A stretch of DNA of 64,000 nucleotides, taken from positions 1 to 64,000 of the forward strand of contig DASUHA010000058.1 in NCBI GenBank assembly GCA_036273735.1. Direction: 5' to 3'. The notes under the pieces are model-generated. The model was not told the origin of the DNA. It did not search any database and saw nothing but the letters and a program-made list of their open reading frames with translations. Both the position numbers and the translations under genes were made by a program. Each line of letters opens with the position of its first letter. Position 1 is the first letter of the stretch. This DNA is from 13-2-20CM-66-19 sp036273735 (lineage in GTDB: Bacteria; Pseudomonadota; Gammaproteobacteria; Steroidobacterales; Steroidobacteraceae). Shown here piece after piece: positions 8,755-17,137 of this stretch.

Positions 8755-9003
8755 GTGACAACGCGGGATATCTACGGTTTGGCAGTCCGACTTGGCGGAC
8801 TTGCGTGCTGGGTCTTCGCTCTGTTTGCCCTTATCCACGTCCTAGCATTGGCCATCGGCGTACCGTTGCCTTCCAAATATCCGCTCAAGGTTGACGTGCT
8901 CATTGGACTGGGCTGGCTAATTACAGGTCTAATACTGACAATCGCAGCAGATCCGATTACCGCACTCGTCTATCGCCAGGAGCGGCTGAATCGTGCAGAG
9001 TAG
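8755..9003 (+). CDS. Small two-helix membrane protein
   Basis: An 82-residue protein with two hydrophobic helices: about 12-35 (GGLACWVFALFALIHVLAL) and 48-66 (VDVLIGLGWLITGLILTI). GTG 8755 is chosen because GAAGGGGG lies five to six bases upstream, a strong ribosome-binding site; reading from further upstream would place that site inside the gene. No family was recognised. It stands alone on the plus strand within the low-density segment. Confidence 0.55.
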   Translation: MTTRDIYGLAVRLGGLACWVFALFALIHVLALAIGVPLPSKYPLKVDVLIGLGWLITGLILTIAADPITALVYRQERLNRAE

Positions 9004-9152
9004 ATCCTGTCAACACTGCCAATTCGACATTTACATGGCACGCGCGGCAGGACCATCGCTTACAAGGCTGGAAATCCGGGCACGACCCTTTTGAGACAAT
9101 TCGTCAGCTACAAAGCGGTTATTCTCGATTGTTAAAGCCCTCACTCGCTGAT

Positions 9153-9385
9153 CTACCCAAACGCACGCGTGAACAGCTCATCAAGCGCGACTATGATTGC
9201 ATCACCGTCCACGGCAAGCGACCCGACACGCTCGCCCAAATGCTCGTTAGCAGCCGAAGCAATTTCCATAGGGTGTAATACGATCGCGACACCTTTGACC
9301 TTGAAGGTCGGATTGAGGCGCGGATTGGGCATCTCCCGGATGCTCGGCTTTCCGCACCAGCTGAATCACGACGCGGCGACGAGGG
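9153..9385 (-). pseudogene. Decayed ccdB toxin gene copy
   Basis: About 230 bp nearly 90% identical by eye to the 3' two thirds of the intact ccdB at 14031-14351. HLGERVGSLAVDGDAII and ALDELFTRAFG are readable, and RRRVVIQLVRKAEH survives in a shifted frame. Indels near 9340 break the reading frame, and neither the ccdB 5' end nor a ccdA gene is recognisable next to it. It is a direct repeat of the functional copy, offset by 4878 bp. Confidence 0.75.
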
Positions 9386-9459
9386 TGCGTGAAAACACCG
9401 CGTGAGCCGCCGATCTGCCCAGCCAGGAACCTTTTGCGCCGAGGTGGCTGTCGACCCAT

Positions 9460-9996
9460 TTGACACGCGTAACTCGCGGGTCTGGCGAAGGCAAAATCGC
9501 CTGTGCTGAACTTCGAATTCCAATCGCATTAGGTGTCCCTTTGGCGCCCGAAGAATGTGAGTCGCCAAGTATTGAGACTCTTGCGGTTCACCGTGCGACC
9601 GTGACCATGTTGGCCAGGTACCTCGCTGCTGATATACCTTGGGTGTGGGTGCTCGGCCACGTGCCGGACTCGATCGAGTGGTGGACGACCAAGGTCCCGC
9701 TCACGCGCTCCAGAAGTCTTGATTGCCAGGTTCGGGGCCTGGTCTATGATTTCCAGGTACCAACAGCCGTATTCCTCAATTGTGCCGCGGATCTGAGCCA
9801 GCACGGGATACATCTGGTACAAAGCCAGCAGCAGATGCCCACGACTTTAGATCTCGGTCGACTTTCTGGTGAAAATCGGCGGCGCGTGCTAAAAGCGAAC
9901 GGCGCACTCCTCACAATCGACTTGCCCCATGCCGGCGAAACAGCGGTTGTAGCGTCATTCGTGCCGGGATACCTAGCCCGATTCTCAGGTTCCTGA
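9460..9996 (+). CDS. Hypothetical protein, start uncertain
   Basis: Open frame of up to 178 codons. The section from about residue 25 onward (SIETLAVHRATVTMLARYLA, PWVWVLGHVPDSIEWWTTK, VYDFQVPTAVFLNCAADLS) has plausible protein composition and moderate GC at third positions, and it is preferred over the 97-codon frame on the opposite strand. No domain was recognised. The track opens with TTG 9460 and no clear ribosome-binding site; ATG 9607 is an alternative. It may be a remnant. Confidence 0.4.
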   Translation: MTRVTRGSGEGKIACAELRIPIALGVPLAPEECESPSIETLAVHRATVTMLARYLAADIPWVWVLGHVPDSIEWWTTKVPLTRSRSLDCQVRGLVYDFQVPTAVFLNCAADLSQHGIHLVQSQQQMPTTLDLGRLSGENRRRVLKANGALLTIDLPHAGETAVVASFVPGYLARFSGS

Positions 9997-10320
9997 CTTG
10001 CACTCTAACTAAGACCGGGGCGCGGGTTACACCCGGGTGTGACCGAAGCGTTGTCGCGGCAGACGGAGGGTCCGCTTTCGAACAGCTCTATTTGAAAGTT
10101 GAATGCCCGCACTTGGCCGCACGCTGTCGGTCCGTCACCCAACGGCTCATAGCGACCCTGAACGGATATTGTCAATGGCCGCTATCGGGATACCCAACGT
10201 GTCTGATTTCACCCAACCAGGTCAACTTTCCCGACCTCCACATAGGCATTTAGCCGAGCACACAGATGTACTCGGCCAGCCCTGCGAGCTTGTCTTTCGT
10301 GGCCGCGCCATCCCATGGGG
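9997..10320. other. Intergenic segment without a confident gene
   Basis: No convincing gene. On the minus strand, 10330-10250 reads DFMTPWDGAATKDKLAGLAE followed by YICVLG and a stop, which looks like the end of a coding sequence but could not be joined to anything. A TGGCCGCTATCGGG motif near 10168 resembles the short repeats at 11822 and 13653. Confidence 0.4.
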
Positions 10321-10859
10321 TCATGAAGTCCTGGCGCTTTTACGTATGCCTATGAGATCGAGCCTTGATTCGCCCTCGCGTGTCTTCGTAATCGCTCTCC
10401 AGGTCATCTTGCCAGCTGAGAGAAAGGAGACCGAGAAGTACTCTGTCATCGTCACGCCGGCGACCGTGTAGGTCAGGGGCTCGAAAGTGATCTGATCGCC
10501 ATTCCAGGGCCCGCGGTGATCGTGATACTCACCCGTTGAGGAAATCTCCATCCATCGCACCAAATGCTCATCGGGGCTGTAGCCGATGACGGTAGCGGCC
10601 TCGATGCGCGTCCCCGAGATGTCGGCAGCAATGAGGCAGGTCACGGCCGAACCCAATGCGACGGATTTGCAGTCCATCGTGGCGTGGACGGCGGCCGGAG
10701 CGGCAGCACCGGGTTCAAGGTCGGTACAGCTAACGTCCAATGTCCGGAGAAGGCATCGGTGGTCTTGCTCACTTCAGGCGGGGCACTGTCTGCATCGGCC
10801 ACGAGTGGCGCCATACCCAGCAAGACCCCTAGCAGCCAATACCAGAGTTTAGTCTGCAT
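10321..10859 (-). pseudogene. Secreted protein of unknown function, split by a frameshift
   Basis: The first frame, starting at ATG 10859, gives a signal peptide (MQTKLWYWLLGVLLGMAPLV, cleavage near ADA) and a mature start ending SGHWTL. The continuation DVSCTDLEPGAAAPAAVH through CLIAADISGTRIEAATVIGY, DEHLVRWMEISSTGEYHDH and VTMTEYFSVSFLSAGKMTWR lies in a different frame from about 10740. Joining the two gives a secreted beta-rich protein of roughly 175 residues that resembles DUF1579-like proteins in layout; I would not assign it. A single-base deletion near 10738 explains the break. Confidence 0.55.
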
Positions 10860-11170
10860 GATGACCCAGTGAGATTAATGAAATCGGCTAAGCCCGAAAC
10901 GGTGCGTCAGCCGAGCGACCCAGGGGCACGCGTGGCCGGCATCGGCTAAACCAAGACCAAGACGTCGTACATACGCCGGATCGATGATCACTTTGGTTGT
11001 CTTCGCCAGCCAGCCCGAGGTCCCCCTCTCTATTCAGTGACTTTACGCCAGGACCCGACGCCTTTGAAGGACCGCTATCGGGAAGGCCGCCTGCTAGCCC
11101 GAATGTCGCAAGATGGCCGATTGCGGCATTCTTGAGCGCTGAAAAGTGCATGTGCGAGGACCTGCGATAG
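10860..11170. other. Intergenic segment without a confident gene
   Basis: No gene is supported. A 96-codon minus-strand frame exists, but its composition (Ser/Arg/Gly-rich, no hydrophobic pattern) looks noncoding. GGACCGCTATCGGGAAGGCC near 11067 resembles the GGCCGCT repeats found elsewhere in the segment. Confidence 0.4.
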
Positions 11171-11677
11171 TTAGGCATCCACCAGGTTGATCGGGCCCAA
11201 AAAATCCATCTTTCCTACATCGACACCGTTGTGGCGCAGGATTGAGTAAGCGGTCGTCAGATGAAAGTATGTGTTCGGGATTGTCATCTGGAGCAGGTAG
11301 TCGGGGGCCGCCATGATCTTGCCAGGCGCCCAGGATAGGCTGACCTCGCGGCCGCTCGCGCCAGCGTACTGGGATTCCTTTACGCTTCCGACGAACGCGA
11401 CGGTCTTCTGAATACGAGCACGCAATTCGCCGATGGTCTGCTCCGTGTCCGGGTGCTTTGGCGGCACCTGTCCCGAAAGCCAACCAGCCGCGCCCTTTAT
11501 ATAGTCGCAGGCACTTTGGACTTGATAGATGAATGGCTTCTGGTCGGGTGCGAGGCGACCGTTCAGAAGCACACCAACATCGAACTTTTTGACGGCAGCA
11601 TGCTGCTCGGCCTTATCGAGCCACGCCTCGACGTTCTTGAGGCTCTGCGTACACTGCATCACGACTTGATAGTACAT
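11171..11677 (-). CDS. DUF1993 domain-containing protein
   Basis: A 168-residue soluble helical protein spanning the whole DUF1993 family. LNGRLAPDQKPFIYQVQSAC, DTEQTIGELRARI, SLSWAPGKIM and the C-terminal YFHLTTAYSILRHNGVDVGK are diagnostic. The fold resembles DinB-like four-helix bundles, and the biochemical role is unknown. It starts at ATG 11677 (MYYQVVMQC), the normal family start. It is one of the few intact genes in the accessory segment. Confidence 0.85.
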   Translation of the reverse strand: MYYQVVMQCTQSLKNVEAWLDKAEQHAAVKKFDVGVLLNGRLAPDQKPFIYQVQSACDYIKGAAGWLSGQVPPKHPDTEQTIGELRARIQKTVAFVGSVKESQYAGASGREVSLSWAPGKIMAAPDYLLQMTIPNTYFHLTTAYSILRHNGVDVGKMDFLGPINLVDA

Positions 11678-11821
11678 GCGCCCTCCATCTCATTCCCCGT
11701 GATCGTGCGATTCGGGTCTGGCGCCCATTGCGCCCGGCCTGCTCCTCACGACGACATCATAGCTCTGCGGACATCGGAAACGACTGGCGGCTTTCGGGAA
11801 GCGGGGTAGCGACCGTCCTTC

Positions 11822-11835
11822 GGCCGCTTATGGCC
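11822..11835. repeat. Short dispersed repeat GGCCGCTTATGGCC (copy 1)
   Basis: Fourteen bases identical to 13653-13666, both preceded by CTTCGG or TTTCGGCT and followed by a CGAC. Looser relatives (GGCCGCTATCGGG) occur near 10168 and 11067, and TGGCGGCTTTCGGGAAGCGG lies just upstream at 11785. All are between genes. Confidence 0.5.
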
Positions 11836-11919
11836 GACTGCAGCCAATGCCGTGCATCGGATATACGTCGAAATGCCAGCGACCGCTTTTGAGTGAGCTA
11901 TCAACCCTCTGCCGCAGTC

Positions 11920-13368
11920 TTATTCGAGCGTGACCGCACGCCCGGTCGTCCCGTCGCGACTGAAGGTGAACCGAACCTGCATTAGGCGCCGGGACGGTGT
12001 GTCCACCGGTGGAAACGTCCACTTCTTGGCCGCCTCGATGGCGAGTCGCTCGAAATACCTGCTCGGTCCGGTTCGAACAGCGCGGGCGGCAAATACCGAA
12101 CCGTCCCGACCGACGATGACTCGCACCCACACTTGGATGTGTCCGCGGATCGTTCGACGGGACTTCCACGAAATGTGAGGGATCACCTCATGGAGCACCG
12201 ATTGCGACTCGGCCGAGCCGCTCCGGCCCGACGCTGTTGGAGGTATAGCAGAGACAGGCGCCAGCCCCTGTGCTCCCGCGGACGCGGCGGCGCTCGGAGT
12301 ACGCGACCGTGATCCTCCGCGAATTTCAGCATGAGGTGAAGGCGAAGCGGAAGTGTGGTCCGTTCTGAACATGCGCACTCCCGTCCAACCGAGCAGGAGA
12401 ATTACTGTTGCTCCGAGCATCACGGCAAGCAAGGCTTGCGGCTTCACGGACCGTGCCATGGGCGGCGGGGGGCGCGCCGCTTCGGGAGCGACCCGCGGGG
12501 GTGCAGTCCGCGCCGATGCCGGGTCTGGCAGTACGAGCGCCGCCTGCTGAATAGTCGCGGCCGGTGCAGGCCCCGCCGATCGCCCGCGCGCCCAGGCTAT
12601 GAGCTCCGTCACGGTGGGGCGTTCCTGCGGGCGGGGACTCAGACAGCGGGTCACAACGTCCCGGAATTCCTCGGAGAAATCGGCCGGCAGCACCATAGCT
12701 TCCTTGCACTCGCCCAAGCCCGAAGGCGCACGGCAAGTGAGCGCTTCGAAGAGGCTCACGCCGAGCGCCCAGATGTCTCCGGCAGTGGATGTGCTGCCAC
12801 GACGGGCTTCCGGAGGATCGTACACGTGCAATGTGTTGGTGCTCTTCGCACTTGCATTGACGCGACGGATCGTGTCGCTTGCCAGCTTCAGTTGATCTCC
12901 CACGACCAGGATGTTTGCTGGTTTCAGCTGGCCCTGAACCAGGTCCTGGCCGTGCAGGAATGCCAGCGTGTCCAGTATCGGCAACAGCATTTCTCGCGCC
13001 TCTGTGTCCGTCAGGGCGCGGTGCCGCAACAGTTGCGCAAGAGTCTGCTCGGCGTACTCCATGAGGGCGTACAGATGGGGCAACCCGTCCAGCTGGCACC
13101 CGCCCCACTCCAACAGGCGAAGCAGTCCAGGATGAGCGAGGCTGCCAGCCCGCTTCCATCTGGGGAGTAGTGATTCGGCCAGGTCTCGATTGGCGGGAAC
13201 GAGCTTGATCGCCACTACGGAAGGATGTCGGACCGCAGACTCAGTGAGGAAGACGCCACTGTGATCCGAGCAACCGACATAGCGTCCTAGAGAAAACTCG
13301 CCGTTGATGAGGTGTCCCTGCCACCTCGCCCAGACCTCGCTCTCCGATTCAATGGGTACCACGCTCAT
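11920..13368 (-). CDS. Pseudokinase-TonB C-terminal domain membrane protein
   Basis: 482 residues. Residues 22-260 follow the Ser/Thr kinase fold: a glycine-rich loop (GRYVGCSDHSGVF), VAIKLV with the ATP-site lysine, ALMEYAEQTLAQLL, and DIWALGVSLFEALTC with RPQERPTVTEL. The catalytic loop reads VQGQLKPANIL instead of HRDxKxxN, and DFG is replaced by ASD, so phosphotransfer is unlikely. After a Pro/Ala linker there is one membrane helix at about residues 312-330 (LLAVMLGATVILLLGW), then a TonB C-terminal-like domain (VWVRVIVGRDGSV, AAKKWTFPPVD) in the last 90 residues. This predicts a cytoplasmic sensor fused to a periplasmic domain. ATG 13368 has GAGGGGG upstream. Confidence 0.75.
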   Translation of the reverse strand: MSVVPIESESEVWARWQGHLINGEFSLGRYVGCSDHSGVFLTESAVRHPSVVAIKLVPANRDLAESLLPRWKRAGSLAHPGLLRLLEWGGCQLDGLPHLYALMEYAEQTLAQLLRHRALTDTEAREMLLPILDTLAFLHGQDLVQGQLKPANILVVGDQLKLASDTIRRVNASAKSTNTLHVYDPPEARRGSTSTAGDIWALGVSLFEALTCRAPSGLGECKEAMVLPADFSEEFRDVVTRCLSPRPQERPTVTELIAWARGRSAGPAPAATIQQAALVLPDPASARTAPPRVAPEAARPPPPMARSVKPQALLAVMLGATVILLLGWTGVRMFRTDHTSASPSPHAEIRGGSRSRTPSAAASAGAQGLAPVSAIPPTASGRSGSAESQSVLHEVIPHISWKSRRTIRGHIQVWVRVIVGRDGSVFAARAVRTGPSRYFERLAIEAAKKWTFPPVDTPSRRLMQVRFTFSRDGTTGRAVTLE

Positions 13369-13783
13369 ATGCCCCCTCAGCGCAGCTGAACAGCGGCACT
13401 CTACAGCTGCCACGCACGATCATTCGCGACTCAGCGGCTGGAACCATACCACTTGCCGCGCCCACCATAAAAAGCCCCAGCACTCAGAATCGAAGTCGGC
13501 GCGGTGACGGTGACTCCTGGAGGCGACAGTTCGCCTTGCTGGAGTCTGTTGCTCGACCTTGCGTGACATGCTCACGAAGCGACGCGCACTCAGCTGGTCC
13601 CGATGTACGTTTCCGAGCGGCCGGTCCCGGGCTATTGAAAGCACTTTCGGCTGGCCGCTTATGGCCCGACCTCTGCCATACAGACTCGGTTCGAGCGCCC
13701 CCGCCTTAGGCCGGCCGGTCCAGTCGCATTTTCGAGGAGACATATGGGCGACAAGCGTTGCCGGCAGCCTCTAGGCAGCTGAT
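13369..13783. other. Intergenic segment between the pseudokinase gene and the dusA remnant
   Basis: No gene is supported. A 107-codon minus-strand frame (13420-13743) is arginine/serine-rich and matches nothing recognisable; in particular it does not look like an integrase. The segment holds the second GGCCGCTTATGGCC repeat copy. Confidence 0.4.
13653..13666. repeat. Short dispersed repeat GGCCGCTTATGGCC (copy 2)
   Basis: Exact match to 11822-11835 in the same orientation, with related flanks (TTTCGGCT before, CGACC after). It lies 118 bases from the dusA remnant. Confidence 0.5.
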
Positions 13784-13855
13784 TCAGCAGGCGATTTCTT
13801 CCTCATCGATCCAGTCCATCATCGGGGCCACGCTCAACTTTCGTTGTATTTCCAA
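13784..13855 (-). pseudogene. Detached 5' end of dusA
   Basis: Reads MEIQRKLSVAPMMDWIDEEE, then IAC and a stop, from TTG 13855. Residues 1-15 match the start of dusA and differ from the gene at 5588-6655 at only two positions (N4 to Q, I7 to L). Identity stops after DW, where unrelated codons run into TGA 13786. The upstream DNA also resembles the dusA leader. The best reading is the original 5' end of dusA, displaced by an insertion. Confidence 0.75.
13805..13834. repeat. Putative attachment-site direct repeat in dusA 5' remnant (right copy)
   Basis: The partner of 6605-6634: 28 of 30 bases are identical, in the same orientation, exactly 7200 bp away. Together they would be attL and attR of an element inserted in dusA. 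Confidence 0.7.
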
Positions 13856-14030
13856 CTTTACCGAACCTTCGTCAAAACAACTTAGCGTATTCGCGCCGCA
13901 TATTCCGGGAATTTAGCAGACTGCAGCTGCTGTGCCAGTCATGGAAGTCTAACGCTTGTTGGCAGCGCCAGCGGTCAAATGCGCCTTACCGGTCCAACTG
14001 CGACCCATGGAGATGCGGTGCGCCTCGAGA

Positions 14031-14351
14031 CTACCCAAACGCACGCGTGAACAGCTCATCAAGCGCGGCAATGATTGCGTCGCCGTCTTCGGCAAGCGAC
14101 CCGACACGCTCGCCCAAATGCTCCTTCGCTACCGAGACAATCTCCATAGGGTGCAATACGACCGCGACACCCTTGACCCTGAAGGTCGGATTGAGGCGCG
14201 GATTGGGTATTTTCCGGAGCTCGGCTTTCCGCACGAGCGGAATCACGACGCGGCGGCGATAGCTATCGAATAATCGAGACTGGGCAATGACCACGAACGG
14301 AATGCCGTCCTTCTGCCTGCCGATATTGCGAAGGACGTCGAACTGCGCCAT
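14031..14351 (-). CDS. ccdB: CcdB toxin
   Basis: CcdB poisons DNA gyrase by trapping the cleavage complex. The 106 residues match the family along their length: AQFDVLRNIGRQKDGIPFVV, LFDSYRRRVVIPLVRKAEL, NPTFRVKGVAVVLHPMEIVS, HLGERVGSLAEDGDAIIAAL, and ending FTRAFG in place of the MFWGI seen in F-plasmid CcdB. ATG 14351 overlaps the ccdA stop as ATGA, the normal arrangement. The gene appears intact, and most of it is repeated as a pseudogene at 9153-9385. Confidence 0.9.
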   Translation of the reverse strand: MAQFDVLRNIGRQKDGIPFVVIAQSRLFDSYRRRVVIPLVRKAELRKIPNPRLNPTFRVKGVAVVLHPMEIVSVAKEHLGERVGSLAEDGDAIIAALDELFTRAFG

Positions 14352-14602
14352 CAGAGCGTCGAATGCGCGTCGGCGAACGAGCCGATGCGTTCCTCGAATT
14401 CGTTCCACAGAACAGCTGTCGCGCGCGCCTCCTCCGCAACGCCCGACCGGCGTTCCCGCTCTTTGGATACGAACTCGGCCAAAAGCGTTTCCACGACGCC
14501 GGAAAGGTTGTCGGTAACGCTCTTAGCCTCCTCTACCAGATCCTCACGCAATGTGAGGTTGACTGGCCGTTTGCGAACCATACTCGAGTGGTTGCGGCTC
14601 AC
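14351..14602 (-). CDS. ccdA: CcdA antitoxin
   Basis: An 83-residue antitoxin. The N-terminal ribbon-helix-helix part (KRPVNLTLREDLVEEAK) is followed by NLSGVVETLL, and the C-terminal toxin-binding tail carries WNEFEERIGSFADAHSTL, matching the FIEMNGSFADENRDW tail of F-plasmid CcdA. GTG 14602 has GGAG about ten bases upstream; ATG 14581 (MVRKRPVN) is an alternative with no visible ribosome-binding site. It is translationally coupled to ccdB. Autoregulation is expected at the paired palindromes at 14625-14644. Confidence 0.88.
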   Translation of the reverse strand: MSRNHSSMVRKRPVNLTLREDLVEEAKSVTDNLSGVVETLLAEFVSKERERRSGVAEEARATAVLWNEFEERIGSFADAHSTL

Positions 14603-14624
14603 TTCGGTGTCTCCAAATCCGCAT

Positions 14625-14644
14625 AATGCGCATTATATGCGCAT
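14625..14644 (-). promoter_or_regulatory. ccdAB promoter with two operator palindromes
   Basis: ATGCGCAT occurs twice (14626-14633 and 14637-14644) with centres 11 bp apart, one helical turn. A minus-strand TATAAT -10 (14638-14633) sits between them. The spacing suits side-by-side binding of CcdA dimers and autorepression. It was read from the sequence; binding is inferred. Confidence 0.65.
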
Positions 14645-14810
14645 GCTATGAGTCATGCAAGGAAACCCCGGCTGAAAAGGGGGCTCACCGCGGACATGGC
14701 CGCACGAGATCGGGATTTCGCCGTGCAATTCCGCAGCCTCGGAAATTGGACCGACTGGCACTGTCGACAATACTCTGATGCAATAGCTCGAGACGGCCGG
14801 TATCGTTGGC

Positions 14811-14834
14811 GGCATCGCGGCATCGCGGCATCGA
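14811..14834. repeat. Short tandem repeat (GGCATCGC, three units)
   Basis: Two exact and one 7/8 copy of GGCATCGC in the leader region before the S9 peptidase gene. The rest of 14645-14896 holds no supported gene. Confidence 0.6.
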
Positions 14835-14896
14835 TCGTCGGCCGGCCCGCGCTATGCGTCATATCGACGCCCTTGACGTAATGCTCAGGAGACCTC

Positions 14897-16992
14897 ATGC
14901 AACGCCATCTTCCGTTCTTTGCCGCCATTTTCCTGCTCGGCCTCCATCTCACGGCAAGTGCACAACAAGCGGCGCGGAATAAAGATGACAAATTGTTATT
15001 CGGCACGGATGCGGCGCTACGGGTGGCCGAAGTCTCCTCGCCGGCGCTTTCACCGGATAAAAGCCGTGTCGCCTACCTTGTCCGGACTACGCTCGAACCC
15101 AAGGGCAAGCCCTGGAAGGATGTGACGCAAGTCTGGGTCGCATCCGCCACCGGCCCGGCGAGTGCGGCACGTCAATACACGCGCGGCGATGAAAGCGCCA
15201 CGCAGGTGCGCTGGTCGCCCGATGGCAGTCAGCTCGGCTTCATCCGCTCCGCGGGCACGGGCGAGAGCGCCAAGCCCCAAGTCTGGTTCATGTACGCCAA
15301 CGGCGGCTCGGCTTGGTCGGTCACCACGATGCCCGGAGGCGTGCAAGCGTTCGCCTTCTCGCCAGATGGCAAGTCGCTTTTGCTGGTGGCAGATCCCAAA
15401 CCGAGCCCGGCTCATCTCCTGCAGATAAGGGATCATATCGATGCCGCCGTTGTGGATCACAACCCGGTGCTGTCCCAGCTTTGGCTGTGGGACATCGCCA
15501 GCGGCAAGGCAAAGCAGCTCACCAACGGCGACTTCACCGTCAGCGATCCGCAGCCGTCGCCCAGCGGCCATGAAGTCTTGTTCGTCACCCGCCCTACGCC
15601 CGCGCTGGAAGACGGCAGCCGCACGACCGAATACCTACTCAACCTGCAGACCGGCCACATGCGCCCGCTTGGTCCCGGCGCCGACTATGTCTCGGACGCC
15701 CGCTGGTCGCCCGATGGGGCGACCATCGCCTTCCTCGCCACGCCCAAGGGGGAGCAGATCCGGCAGCAAGTGGCTGCGGGACTGGATCTCGTTCCCGCCG
15801 CCGGTGGTGTGCCGCGCGCGTTGACGTTCCCATTGGGCGCGGCAACGCCCGTTTGGGCTCCGGATGGCCAAACAATCTATTTCAGCACCACCGACCATGA
15901 GGCCGTGGCCGTTTTCGCCGTGAATGTCGCGAGCGGTGCGGTGCGGCGCCTCAGCCGCCAAGCCGCCGACGTTCGCCTCGACCACATCAGCCCCGATGGC
16001 AGCTTTGCGATCGGCACTTGGAGCGATCCGACGCATCCGGCCGAAGTGTTCCGCGCCAGCCTTGATTTCACCGCGCTCCACAACCTGAGCGATCAGAACC
16101 AATGGCTGGCCAGGTACGCGCTCGCCGACGCCACCGTGCTCAAATGGAAAAGCTCTGCCGACGGCATGGAGATCGAGGGCGTAGTCACCAAACCGGTCGG
16201 CTTTGATGCCTCGCGCAAGTACCCCTTCTTGCTCAATCCCCACGGTGGTCCCACAGGCGCGACGACGCTCAGCTTCAACCCCACCGAGCAAATCCTGGCG
16301 GCTAACGGCTACTTGGTGCTGGAACCCAACTTCCGCGGCTCCAGCGGACGCGGATTGGCCTTTGCCACGGCCGACGAAAACGACTGGGGCGGCGGCGATT
16401 TCCACGATGACATGAGCGGCGTGGACGCGGTCATCGCCAAGGGTTGGGCCGACCCCAAACGCATGGGCGAGTTCGGCTGGTCCTATGGCGGCTACATGAG
16501 CTACTGGATTGACACCCACACCCGCCGCTTTCGTGCCATTTCGCCTGGCGCGGGTCTGACCGATCTTTACCCCTTCTATTCGCAAACCGATATCTACAGC
16601 TACCTCAAGCTCTTCTTCAAGAATAAGGGCCCCTGGGACCTGCGCGCTGAATACTGGGACCACTCGCCGATGAAGTACGTCGAAGATGTCACGACGCCAA
16701 CCATGATCCTGGAAGGCCTGGACGACCACCGCGTTCCTATCGCGCAACAGCAGGAATTCTATCGCGCCCTCTCGGACCTCATGTGCCGGTCGAATTCGTC
16801 ACTTATCCGCGCGAGCACCACGGCTTCGTCGAGCCGCGCCACATCCAGGACCGCTGGGGGCGCTACCTGGTCTTTTTCGGCCACTATCTCGACAACGCGC
16901 CAGTCACCGAACCCGCGGCCACCCTCGCCGCCCTCCGCCGCGACCTGCCCGGAGCGGCCACTGCGGCTGCCACCACAGCTGCGAATCAATAG
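14897..16992 (+). pseudogene. S9 family prolyl oligopeptidase, frameshifted near the C-terminus
   Basis: Secreted dipeptidyl-peptidase-like serine peptidase of about 700 residues. The signal peptide (FFAAIFLLGLHLTASAQ) is followed by a WD40-like propeller with repeated SPDG blades and then an alpha/beta hydrolase domain. The nucleophile lies in GWSYGGYMS (about residue 535) and the acid in EGLDDHRVP. The histidine (YPREHHGFVEP) is only in the +1 frame, from 16783: a missing base near 16780 shifts the frame after FYRALSDL, and the original frame ends in an arginine/serine-rich tail at 17026. Without correction the enzyme lacks its catalytic histidine. It could be a real inactivation or a sequencing error. 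Confidence 0.85.
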
Positions 16993-17137
16993 CCAGATCG
17001 GGGGGACGTCGGGATCGCAAAACTAGCGGCTATGGCGTCATGTCGTCGCACGAGCGCCGATGCGGGCATGCTATCTGTGACAGGAGGTCCGGCGAGGGAT
17101 TTGCGGAATGGTTAGTGACCTGTAGACTCCCGGCAGT

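Noticed and set aside
10888..11178. 96-codon minus-strand frame
   Set aside because: Low-complexity Ser/Arg/Gly composition and no homolog-like motif; left as intergenic.
10006..13680. Integron cassette array with attC sites
   Set aside because: Small DUF genes with palindromic repeats suggested cassettes, but the genes are on both strands and the paired RYYYAAC/GTTRRRY boxes were not found.
13420..13743. Possible integrase gene near the right dusA repeat
   Set aside because: The frame has no tyrosine recombinase R-H-R-Y pattern and reads as noncoding, so the island has no visible integrase.
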